The notes under the pieces are model-generated. The model made no database searches, was not told the DNA's origin, and worked only from the letters and a program-made list of their open reading frames with translations. A program made the translations under genes and the position numbers. Shown here piece after piece: positions 50,431-61,735 of a stretch of DNA of 64,000 nucleotides. Numbering within the stretch: position 1 is the first letter of the stretch; every line of letters starts with the position of its first letter. This stretch comes from Harmonia axyridis (taxonomy: Eukaryota; Arthropoda; Insecta; Coleoptera; Coccinellidae), in NCBI RefSeq assembly GCF_914767665.1, contig NC_059503.1:2728001-2792000 (forward strand), in the 5' to 3' direction.

Positions 50431-51015
50431 GGGCTGGTGGAATCATTGGTCCGTACTTCTTCGAAAACGATGATGGCCAGAACGTTACAGTCAATCGTGA
50501 TCGGTATAGAGCCATGATTACTAACTTTTTCATTCCTGAATTGAACAACCATGATGTCCAGGAGCTGTGGTTCCAACAAGACGGCGCAACATGTCACACA
50601 GCTCGTGCCACAATCGATTTATTGAAAGACACGTTTGGTGATCGCCTAATTTCACGTTTTGAACCTGTGAATTGGCCTCCAAGATCTTGTGATTTAACAC
50701 CGCTAGACTACTTTCTGTGGGGCTATTTAAAGTCATTGGTCTATGCGGATAAGCCACAAACCCTTGACCATTTGAAAGACAACATTCGCCGTGTTATTGC
50801 CGATATACGGCCACAAATGTTGGAAAAAGTCATCGAAAATTGGACGTCCAGATTGGACTACATCCGAGCCAGCCGTGGCGGTCATACGCCAGAAATCATA
50901 TTTAAAATGTAATGCCACAAGATTATCTTGCGGATAAATAAAATTCATGTCAATCGAATAATCCATCGTTGTTTTATTGCAATTTAAAGTTCTATAGCTC
51001 TAAAAAAACACCCTC
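50431..51015 (+). mobile_element. DD41D (rosa-like) mariner, copy E, 5'-truncated
   Basis: The 3' 585 bp only, from GGIIGPYFF to the 3' terminal repeat (gctctaaaaaaacaccc) and a TA at 51016-51017. An open frame from 50388 runs out of unrelated repeat sequence (MISIKKAVHRYLDDG) into the transposase and ends at 50912, covering the second and third Asp but not the first. The 5' half was replaced or deleted at about 50430. Confidence 0.9.
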
Positions 51016-54000
51016 TATTATTTATTGTGTTATCACTTGTAGATAACTTTCAAAATAATACACTCACGCATAATCCAATCATCGAAACTTTTTTGAGACG
51101 GATTTTATGTAGGTACTTTTGCTTGCTTTTTTTCTCTACTTGAAAGAAATTCATTGGGATTTTGATTAATAATGTGAAATAACTTCATTTCCGCAAAATT
51201 TTATCATACCCAAACAAGTTTTTCGTCTGGTACAATATGACATCTTCAGGTGGATATGGTTTTCCTAACTTCCTGACATAATTTATGTCAATGAGACATT
51301 TTTATTGTTTAGTCTAGGTCTCTGGGAGACAGGAAATTCTTGTCAATGTTTCACATTCTTTCTTGATGGGAAACTACCACAATTGCTAACCCTACATTTT
51401 AGAGAAAACAGAACTGGCATCATTCGTCGCGATGACAGTTCAATGGGCAAATATTTATGCAATAACCAGAAGAGATCTCTAGATAAGGTGCCTCAGTTCC
51501 TGCTTTGAACCGAAGACACGTCGTTTAGTGAAGTGAAAGTCGCACCTACTTCCGTCTAGACAAAAAAGATGCAATGTTTTCGACGTTTCAACTTCCCAAC
51601 CATTCAACTACAAGACCTATAATCACGGTTGCCAATTCAATTATCTCCAGAAACCCCTCAAGGGTCGCATCTCCTGACGTCAGACATTTTATCTGGCAAA
51701 AGTTACTGGAAACCGCGATCTCTACAAATCTCTGCTATGGATTGTGAATAATGCATCAGCGAGCCCTTTGGATGTCATTCTGGTTTCGACGTCTGCGATA
51801 ACCTTAACAATCGAAGAATAATCTATGATTCTATGCCACAGAAACGAACCCAGAACATCGATTCGATTTCATCGCTTGCCTCGTTTTCTTTCTACATCAT
51901 TTTAAAAGTATCTGCGAGAGAATACTAGACGTCCTTGGTGTCGACTACTGCAGATGCAATCGTAGATAATGGCAGCTTGGGCAATATCGCTTGGAGAAAC
52001 CACGAACAGACATTAACAATGCAAATCATTGTCAATAAACCCGCATATGACTGAATTCCAATGCATTCCTTAAATGTCATTTATTCTCTATGATCGCAGT
52101 TTATGACCTGATCTTTTGGAAGCATTGAAACGATTATTAAATATCATTTTCGATGATTGATTACTCTGCGGATTGCATTAAGTATGATTAGCAGGAGGAA
52201 AAAAAAAACATGTAATTGTTTAATAAGTACACGTATGATACCTGTAGCTCAAGCGTGAACTGAATGACAATGAGGGTGTGAACAAAAGGTAGGAAAACAC
52301 TAAGTGAGTTGTCATATAACGATAACAAACATTCGAATGAGTCATAATCGTATATTCGAATTCCATTTTTGATTTTACATCTACATAGAAAACTTAGGTA
52401 CATTTTCTGTGACTCCCGCCCTCCGTTTTTCCGTGGTCTTGTATTCTATGATAGTTTTAACTGTGGACGTCTTTTTATTATACTAGCTAACCTCAATCTT
52501 GAGTTGTCTTCTGGTGAAGGAACCAGATTCCAAACGAATGTTACGATTGTCTGACAATCGATTATCTAAAAACCGGTATCTGTCCAAACCAGTTGAGTCT
52601 ATAAGGATTGTGAAATAACCTCTTATGAATCAACACCTACAATTAAACAAACTTATTATTGAAACTAATAAGATGAATATGCAATTTGTCTGTTTTTCCA
52701 TTGTACTCGTTATTTTGCAAGACCTGGGAAACTTCCCAGAGAGGCTATTATCATTTATTTATGTTTTTCTTTTAATGTTGTTGCAATTTACTCGACAAAA
52801 CATGCTTTATATTGTTTGCACCCAAGATTGATGTACACAATAACCTTTATTCTGTTCTTATAATGCAAAATTCGATGAAAAATGTATATTAATATAAAAA
52901 TAATAATTTTGCTACATCAGCTCGGTGAGTACCAATTTATAATGTGCCTAAATAATTTTGTTGATAAATGTGTCTAAATTTTTGTGATTGAGACGTCGGT
53001 AAAATTATTTACCGACGCCTCTCAATCAGTAAAGAAGATCTACCGTCTTTCTAGAAGGTTATAGTGTTGAGCAAAAACAATAAATTTGGATAAAATTGGC
53101 AGCGATCTTGGATTATACACAATGTAAACAGCAAAAATTTCGTAAATTTTTTATCTTGATTTATTTTTCAAAATGAAAGAAGTGGTGGTTCGTAAAAACA
53201 GATTCAGATAACGTGAAACAGTATAAAATACCAGTTTACGCCCTATTATTGTGTTGCCTCACGTCAAACGCAGATAATTACGTACTTGGTGCTTGTATTA
53301 CGATAATAATAATTTATTGGCACTTTACTCGATATCGTACTTGATATCGAACTGTCCAACAATGTGGAACATAGCCATTTTTCACGGTTCACGACTAGAT
53401 CAAGAGTCATAACGATCTTAACGATCCATTGTGCATCTTCATTTGTGTCAATATCGTATAACGATATTTTATCGTTTCCCTCTAGCGAAAGAAATGCCAA
53501 AAGTATTTTCTAGAATCCATTTTTATCGCTCAGTTCCACTTCTGAGTCTATTTGTCTTAACCAAACAAATCGATTATTCAATTTTGACCGACATCCTGTC
53601 CTATCCTCGGTTTGTTAACTATGGGTCACGCAGAGGATTTGTTTTATTATTTCCAATAATGAACGTTTGGAAACTTCACTTTGACCTTTGAAAATCGTGG
53701 ATTTACTCAAGATGATCCATGTATGAAGATTGATTATCTTCATATCAAATTCAATGCAACACTTATAGGATTTCCAATAAAAAGTTTCATTCTGATATAA
53801 AAATATTTATATTTTTGAAGCGTCTATTGTTCCACTTTTAGTAATGGCGTAATTTTCACTTTTAAATGTCTATGTGCTATTCAAAATGAAATCTTTCATT
53901 GGAACACCCTCTAGTATGGAGTATGTTGCTGCAGTATCAACTAAGATACAAAAAATTTGCTGTTTTTTAATCTCGTTATTTTCCTGCATGTCTAATAACT

Positions 54001-54950
54001 TCCGTGATTTCTCTTAATCTGTCTCAATTCCTTATTTAGACGGAACACCAATAATTTATCCCCAATTTATTCTTCATTTTAGACAACATAAGAACATGTT
54101 ATCAGAGTTCTCACAATTATCAATTTTTTTACCATACCAAATTGAAGCAGGTGATCTCTTTATGATACCTGTTGACCTTGACTTTCCCTTGTTGGTACCT
54201 CCAGTTAATCTTTCAGAAATCGAATCAGTCTTATGTGTTCAGTTTTTGAAGTAAATAGATGATTTATCTTGGAAATTGATAGGAGTGGTGTTGAAGAGAG
54301 TAAATATTGAATACAATTTGTCAGTGAGACAACAGGATATTTGTCTGTCTCTTAGTTGGATAGACCAATGAGGCACAATTGGTTATGATAAATTGGAATA
54401 GTGAATTGCAGATGAAGTGGTTCTTCGATCGAAAAAAGTGTAAAAAAAATTCTGTGTTGCAGTTCTATGTTAGTAAGTGGAGTTTGTGTTATTAGTGAAG
54501 TAAGGAAAACAAACTGATTTATTTGTATAGTTTTTTTTCTATACATCAATTATAATGAATATTGACAACTGACGAAAGTAGATAGATTCGTGAAGTTAGC
54601 AGCTTTTGCGTATTCATGTAGTTTTTCACTAAACCTCGCCTTGAACCTTCAAACCACTGTAATTAAATGCAATTAAAACATAAAACTACGTCATACTTTC
54701 AACACTAAATAATTTGTCACTTTTATAGAAACATTTTCTAGGGGAATTGAAAACGCCATATGAAAATGATATTCATGCTTGGGATCTTCTTGCTATGAAC
54801 TCGATTACTTCATAATCATACTTGTATCTTATCATTTTTTTGATTTTCTCTGTAAAAAACCAAAATCATCTGAAACAAAATAGTTCGTTCTTCGAATGAA
54901 ATTGTGTGGATTAGGAAAACTTTATCAATGAACTCTATATAGACACAACA
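51016..54950. other. Gene-free stretch
   Basis: Nearly 4 kb of AT-rich sequence without a supported gene. The only structure seen is a short hairpin at 52985-53028 (tgattgagacgtcggtaaa against tttaccgacgcctctcaatca). Confidence 0.5.
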
Positions 54951-56122
54951 TTAAAATTCAGTGTACAATTTAATGTATCTACATATTCTAGGTGATTCAC
55001 TGTACAGGATGTTCTGAATAAAAGCGTACTTTTCCTTCTTTTTTGTTCACTCTGTATATAAAGGGTGTTTTTTTTTAGAGCTATAGAACTTCAAATTGCA
55101 ATAAAATAACGATGGATTATTCGATTGACATGAATTTTATTTATACGCAAGATAATCTTTTGGTATTACATTTTAAATATGATTTCTCGCATATGACCGC
55201 CACGGCTGGCTCGGATGTAGTCCAATCTGGACGTCCAATTTTCGATGACTTTTTCCAACATTTGTGGCCGTATATCGGCAATAACACGGCGAATGTTGTC
55301 TTCCAAATGGTCAAGGGTTTGTGGCTTATCCGCATAGACCAATGACATTACATAGCCCCACAGAAAGTAGTCTAGCGGTGTTATATCACAAGATCTTGAA
55401 AGCTAATTCACAGGTCCAAAACGTGAAATTAGGCGGTCACCAAACGTGTCTTTCAATAAATCGATTGTGGCACGAGCTGTGTGACATGTTGCGCCGTCTT
55501 GTTGGAACCACAGCTCCTGGACATCATGGTTGTTCAATTCAGGAATGGAAAAGTTAGTAATCATGGCTCTATAGCGATCACCATTGACTGTAACGTTCTG
55601 GCCATCATCGTTTTTGAAGAAGTACGGACCAATGATTCCACCAGCCCATAAAGCGCACCAAACAGTCAGTTTTTCTGGATGTAACGGTGTTTCGACATAC
55701 ACTTAAGGATTAGCTTCTCTCCAAATGCGGCAGTTTTGTTTGTTGACGTGGCCATTCAACCAGAAGTGCGCTTCATCGTTAAACAAAATAAAATGGACGT
55801 AGTGCGCGATACGTATTCCGCACAGAACCATTATTTTCGAAATAAAATTGCACTATTTGCAAGCGTTGTTCAGGAATGAGTCTATTCATGATGAATTGTC
55901 AAACCAAACTGAGAATAAATCACTTGACAGCTGTTAAATCGGTCGCCATCTTGAACAGTAATGCCAACTTAAAGTTATATACCTCGAAAAAAAAACACCC
56001 GTTAGAAACGACATTTAAATTCAGTGCGCAATTTAATGTATCTACACATTCTAGGTGATTCACTGTAAAGGGTGTTCTGAATAAAACCGTACTTTTCTCT
56101 TTTTTTTGTTCACTCTGTATAT
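54951..56122 (+). repeat. 108-base direct repeats flanking mariner copy F
   Basis: 54951-55058 and 56015-56122 are close direct repeats of equal length. Shared words are aatttaatgtatctaca, attctaggtgattcactgta, gttctgaataaaa and gttcactctgtatat. The mariner copy F lies between them, at the junction of what would otherwise be a tandem dimer. Confidence 0.85.
55061..56002 (-). mobile_element. DD41D (rosa-like) mariner deletion derivative, copy F
   Basis: The copy is 942 bp with a TA duplication (55059-55060, 56003-56004) and ends AAGGGTGTTTTTTTTTAGAG and cctcgaaaaaaaaacacccg. It has the long-type junction. The minus-strand frame carries FQQDGATCHTA but has a stop ahead of VYVETPLHPEK and another near the WPPRSCDL segment, so it is broken. 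Confidence 0.92.
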
Positions 56123-56978
56123 CACAAAGAACAAAGTAACTGAGGACGGCATTTGAACAGTTATGGTCCCGAGGCTTCAATCTATACCATTCCAACAAAA
56201 AATTGCGAAAATAGGCCAAAGGGTTCAAGAGAAAACAAACAACAAACTTCGTTGAGATTTCGTCAGTTACCCTAATTTAGCCAGTGTGTATATTTTCCTC
56301 TATTATTTCCACTTTCTAGCAAGCGACATCGTAAACAATAGATCGGCAAGATACGCATCTGAAAATGTTACAAAACCCGGTGAAACTCTGTTTCCACACC
56401 GGCAACTTCGCAGACGAAAATCCACGTTGATGTGTACGTGTTTGGAAAGTCTGGCTTTTCGTCTATTCACGGTGGAAAACAAAAGAACCGAAAACGCGCT
56501 ATTTTGCGTTTCGTTGTGAAGTGTTACAGCAGGATGATCTCATACTTTCACCGCGTTTGGCTCATGTACCAGATGTTGCGAAATGGCGGTCGCAAATTTA
56601 TAGGTGGATAGAGCAAGTCAGGTTATCTTGATTCTTGATTGAGATCATCGTCTGTCAAAGAAGATGTCGTTATCTGAAGGTAGCGTTAACCATATGTTCG
56701 TGTTGATAACGCTGTATTGAATAGGTGTAGATCTAGCGACTTGATCGGTAATCTTCGATATGCTGAGATGCTCTGAATGGATTTAGTCCTTACTTGATAA
56801 TAACATAATAAATAATCTCCACGAATATTTTAATTGTTCGGTGAGTGGAAAAAATAAAATAACTTCTGTTCCAAATATTTTATTCTAATAACAACAATTA
56901 TGTTTGAAGTAATGATAAGAGTAGTTTTTCCCCCACGATTTCGTGCCAACAACCCAAATTATTGTTAATATTAAAATA

Positions 56979-57917
56979 ACGGGTGTTTTTTTCGAGGTAT
57001 ATAACTTAAAGTTGTCATTACTGTTCGAGATGGCAACCGTTTTAACAGCTGTCAAGTGATTTATTCTCAGTTTGGTTTGGCAATTCATCATGAATAGACT
57101 CACGCCTGAACAACGCTTGCAAATAGTGCAATTTTATTTCGAAAAAAATGGTTCTGTGCGGAATACGGATCGCGCACTACGTCCATTTCATTTTGTTTAG
57201 CGATGAAGCGCACTTCTGGATGAATGGCTACGTTAACAAACAAAACTGCCGCATTTGGAGTGAAGCTAATTCTCAGGTGTATGTCGAAACACCGTTACAT
57301 CCAGAAAAACTGACTGTTTGGTGCGCTTTATGAGCTGGTGGAATCATTGGTCCGTACTTCTTCAAAACCGATGATGACCAGAACGTTACAGTCAATGGTG
57401 ATCGGTATAGAGCCATGATTACTAACTTTTTCATTCCTGAATTGAACAACCATGATGTCCAGGAGCTGTGGTTCCAACAAGACGGCGCAACATGTCACAC
57501 AGCACGTGCCACAATCGATTTATTGAAAGACATGTTTGGTGACTGCCTAATTTCACGTTTTGGATCTGTGAATTGGCCTCCAAGATCTTGTGATTTAACA
57601 CCGCTAGACTACTTTCTGTGGGGCTATTTAAAGTCATTGGTCTATGCGGATAAGCCACAAACCCTTGCCCATTTGGAAGATAACATTCGTCGTGTTATTG
57701 CCGATATACGGCCACAAATGTTGGAAAAAGTCATCGAAAATTGGACGTCCAGATTGGACTACATCCGAGCCAGCCGTGGCGGTCATATGCCAGAAATCAT
57801 ATTTAAAATGTAATGCCACAAGATTATCTTGCGGATAAATAAAATTCATGTCAATCGAATAATCCATCGTTGTTTTATTGCAATTTAAAGTTCTATAGCT
57901 CTAAAAAAAACACCCTT
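56979..57917 (+). mobile_element. DD41D (rosa-like) mariner deletion derivative, copy G
   Basis: The copy is 939 bp with a TA duplication (56977-56978, 57918-57919). It has the long-type junction. A frame from 57148 reads MVLCGIRIAHYVHFILFSDE into the catalytic domain and stops at a TGA replacing the Trp of ALWAGG (about 57331). A second open part, 57415-57813, holds FQQDGATCHTA and CDLTPLDYFLWG. The original N-terminal fragment MNRLTPEQRLQIVQFYFE is also intact up to the junction. Confidence 0.92.
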
Positions 57918-58099
57918 TACAACCTCGGGTTCAAATCTGGCGCTACGAGATATTTTACGATAAAAGAGAAAATAATAAACCATATAGTGTTTTCACGTAA
58001 CAAACTCGTCGACGCCTCCAAACGATAGTTTTCACACTTGATCGCTCTATATTGCTAAACCATCATTAATATTCGTTAAAGATACGTGAACTGTGTGTG

Positions 58100-58313
58100 T
58101 TTCAGAGTGCACGAAAACAGCGTTTACCTGTGCGGAATTCGAATTAGACGTTGAGGCCGTGCCCAAAACGCATACCTTCGAGTACTCTGTCTACCCGTTC
58201 ACCATTGTCAGACAAGAAGCGGTCCGATACGAGGTCTTACAAGTGGAACGCGGAACCGATGCAGCGTTTTTTTCGACGTGCTTTCTCTAATCGATATAGT
58301 AGAGAGGTTGGGT
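58100..58313 (+). CDS. Candidate exon, possibly an alternative first exon (weak)
   Basis: A GC-richer island in AT-rich DNA, preceded by a good acceptor (gtgtgtgtttcag) at 58104 and followed by a possible donor (GGGT|GTAAGG) at 58313/58314. Open frames include one ending TFEYSVYPFTIVRQEAV.. and a short start MQRFFRRAFSNRYSREVG just before the donor. The reading frame and strand are not certain. It may belong to the gene that starts at 47713. Chance composition remains possible. Confidence 0.25.
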
Positions 58314-58432
58314 GTAAGGCCCCCTTTTTAGTCCCCCCACGGTATATTTAGATCCGCGCTTCCATAACCTTTCGGCATCTTGCCTCACCGCAGATTCTAC
58401 AATCTGTTTCTGAATTATCGAAAAAATCACTG

Positions 58433-58533
58433 CGTTATTTTCTTCCAACTTGTTAACCGTTATTTTCCAACAATTGGAGTTATTTAACGATGAAATTAAT
58501 AAATCACGGTTAACAAGTTGGAAGAAAATAACG
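58433..58533. repeat. Perfect 28-base inverted repeat
   Basis: Arms 58433-58460 (cgttattttcttccaacttg..) and 58506-58533 are exact reverse complements, separated by 45 bases. No coding capacity. It could be a MITE remnant or a stem-loop. Confidence 0.9.
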
Positions 58534-58640
58534 GATAACGGTGAACTAGTGCTAACCTAAGCAATGGCTCTTCGTGAACATTTTCGAAGATTCTGAAGCC
58601 CTAAACATAAGATGTTCTTAAATTGGAGGTACAAACGAAA

Positions 58641-59150
58641 ATGACAGATTTTTCGGATCATTTCAAGAAAAAAAGGCCGCAAAAGCTTTGTTTTAGAGAT
58701 ACAGAGTGTTAAAGTTTGTTTTTTTTCAAGTTGTTTCTCATAGCACCTTTCCTTCACAAAATATTCAACTTAAATTTGGCTTAAGTATTCCAATTTTAAG
58801 TTTTCATCATGTGGTATGCCAATTTTCAATGAAAATCTACGGGGTGATATTTTTTCTGAAACAGTGCCCGCTTCTTTCCTCTAGAATTTTTTTTTGGTGG
58901 GCAACTGGTAGTTTAGAAAAATGTCCAGTACTACACTGATTGGTTTCTTATGGTACTTATTTACCCAATCTGTAGTGAAGATTAATTAAGATTCAATAAA
59001 TTGTTATAATAAAATCACAAAAAAGTAGGACTACAAAAATACCCTGTATCTCGAAAACAAAACGATTGCGGGCTCATGTTTATGAAACTTGAAATCACTC
59101 AAGAATTCCCTTTTTTTGCCTTTATACCGCCAATTTAGGAGCACCCTGTA
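58641..59150. repeat. Foldback/MITE family 2, copy 2
   Basis: Shares order and wording with 39617-40199: gacagatt.ttcggatcattt, aaagctttgttt, gagatacag, gcccgcttctttcctctaga, ggtagtttagaaaaatgt and a terminal gcaccctgta. The terminal parts are again inverted copies (gagatacagagtg against ccctgtatctcg). Confidence 0.7.
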
Positions 59151-60493
59151 TTGCTTAGCAGGAATATCGAAACTTCATACATCAATGGTTTTGCAAAAGG
59201 AATGACACAATTTTTAGCTGACTCTTCTTCATACATAAAGTGTCATCATCTGTTGAAAATGGTATCTAAATCCAACAGTTGGACGGGCAATTATTGATAT
59301 CTGGAAAATATTACAGCAGTTAGTTTAATACTGCAGATAGTAATTTTCAGAAATCATTTGGTCAGCTATACTGTACCTGCTGCTCACACATTTATCGAAT
59401 TATCGATATCAACTTGGTAAAGTTCCAATTATGCGCAAAATGTTCAACTGCACCTATATGCTGAGTTTAGAGCGAAATTTGCTGAGACCAAATTGTTTCA
59501 AGAATCCAATGTACCTACCACAAATGACCTAAATATAGCTAACATGATTTGTCCAATGATCCATTGAAATTAATGGTTGGAAACACCAGATGATCGCCCT
59601 TTATCTCCTCAATATTATGTTACATTTACATATTTGCATGAATAAAACATATTGGCAAGGTGTTTCTATCAAAAATAGTAGATTTGTCCCTCCATGTTTT
59701 CCCTAACTTTAATGTACCTAATAACACATAATAATTTTTATAATTAGGTAATAATATGCAGTTGTAAATCTATTATCAGCCAGCAATTCTTGCGTACAAG
59801 CAGTTTCACCCCAAGCTAATAGAATAATTATACCCCTAGGATCATAATTCTAGTTCCAATCGACGCGGAGGTTGATGTGGAATTTAATCACGATCAAAAT
59901 GTGTTTCCATCATAAAGCGATAAGATTTATCGATCTCATCTTATATTGGCTCCGTCGAAGGGCAATTTATTAACGCTCTAAAGTCTAAGTCAATAAAATC
60001 CCGAATAAAACTGATTCAAATTGAAATTAACTGAAGCTACGTCCTGGGGTCAACGAAATATTTGGATCCCAAATTAATGATGAGTCTGGAAGTCTATAAA
60101 TCGAGTTTAAACATTTGGTCCTTCACGTCGGATATCCACAAGTTGATGTGTTGTCGAGCAACCTCAAACCCGTTAAATATACCGATAATTCTGTAGGAAA
60201 TTACGTTGTTTCTACCATTTTTCCTCTTTACAAGGTTCGCTGGATGTGGTCAGCTAATTTTCAATTCATGAACGGAATTTATGGATGTGCAGGAAATATG
60301 GATGAAAGATAAAGTCTACCGACTGGCTAATTTGCTGGCATGAATTGTTTAATGTAGCTTGAAACATAACTGTACGACTTTTTAGTATAGAGAGAAACTG
60401 TGTACATCGAAGTTTCGGGAGCTGCATAATTCAGAGGTTTCCTCGAAAAAAATTGGAGCTGAGGATGGAATTTTGTACAAAAATAGGTTGCTA
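59151..60493. other. Gene-free stretch
   Basis: No supported gene. A short open frame at 60115-60312 has no recognisable family and no convincing splice context. Confidence 0.5.
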
Positions 60494-61733
60494 ACAGGCC
60501 AGAAAAGTCCCCGGTCTACCATAGTAAAACACTTTTTTTTTAGGCAAAATTCTATTTTATTATTCAACATAGTTGTCTTCGAGGGCGATATAGCGATTAT
60601 AGCGATCTTCCAACTTGTCGATACCATTTTGTAGTACGATTTGTCTTTCGCTTCAAAATGGGCCTCAGTTTCGGCGATTACCTTCATTGACGCTAAATTT
60701 CTTTCTAGCGAGCATTCTTTTGAAGTCCTGAGAACAGGAAAAAGTCGCTGGGGGCCAGATCTGGCGAATACGGTGGAATTCGAAGCACAATTCATGAAAT
60801 TTTGTCATTGTTTTTATTGATTTGTGACACGGAGCATTGTCTTGATGAAACAGCATCATTTTGTTCTTCAAATGGGGCCGTTTTTTAACGATTTCATCCT
60901 TTAAACGATCCAATAACGCTATATAATAATCGCTGTTGATGGTCTGGCTCTTTTGGAGGTAATCAATGAATATTATACCTTGCGCATCCCAGAATACTGA
61001 TGCCATAACCTTGCCAGCTGACTGTTGTGTTTTCCTCGCTTTGAATTCGGTTCATCGAGTGCAGTCCACGCAGCTGACTGTCTATTGGACTTCGAAATGA
61101 TGGAGCTATGTTTCAACCATTGTCACATATCAACGCATAAATTCAGGTTTATTGCACTTAAACAGCTTCAAACACTGCTCAGAATCATTAACACGTTGTT
61201 GTTTTTGATCGATTGTGAGCTCGCGCGGCACTCATTTTGCATACAGCTTTCTCATGTACAAATATTCGTGAATGATATGATGTAAACGTTCTGATGATAT
61301 CTTCACAATGTCTGCTGTTTCGATCAACTTCTTTTTACAGTCATTCAAAATTATTTTGTGAACTTTTTTGATTTCTTCGTCGGTGTCAGCCTCTTTTGGG
61401 CGTCCTCTGCGTTTACCGTCTTCGGTGCTCATTTCACCACGTTTAAACTTATCATATCAATCAATGATGATTGATTTTCCGGGTGTAGACCCCGGAAAAT
61501 CTTCATCGAGCCAAGATTTTGTTTCAACTGTATTTTTCCCTTCAAAAAGCAATATTTTATCAGCACACGAAATTCTTTTTTTTCAAATAACAAACTTTTG
61601 TTAAAACACAAACAATAGTTTGTGAGATATTGCGTTATGAGTGTAGCTACTTAGCTACACTCATAACGCAATATCTCACAAACTATTGGTCGGACTGCTG
61701 TCAAATTTTGACCGGGGACTATTCAATTACCCT
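60494..61733 (-). mobile_element. Degenerate DD34D mariner element
   Basis: About 1.24 kb between TA dinucleotides (60492-60493, 61734-61735). The ends share aagtccccggtc on the left and gaccggggact on the right. The minus strand encodes the mariner helix-turn-helix region (RGRPKEADTDEEIKKVHKII, then SERLHHIIHEYLYMRKLYAK) and the catalytic part (MASVFWDAQGIIFIDYLQKS, LFHQDNAPCHKSIKTM). The expected SPDLAPSD segment is present only in a shifted frame (FHRIRQIWPPATF), and several stops separate the parts. It is clearly a different family from the DD41D copies. Confidence 0.88.
61614..61687. repeat. Perfect 36-base palindrome at the 5' end of the DD34D mariner
   Basis: Arms 61614-61649 (aatagtttgtgagatattgc..) and 61652-61687 are exact reverse complements with a 2-base centre (ct). 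It lies between the terminal repeat and the start of the transposase region. Confidence 0.95.
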
Positions 61734-61735
61734 TA

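Noticed and set aside
60115..60312. Open frame upstream of the DD34D mariner
   Set aside because: No domain, no splice context and no similarity to the adjacent transposase.
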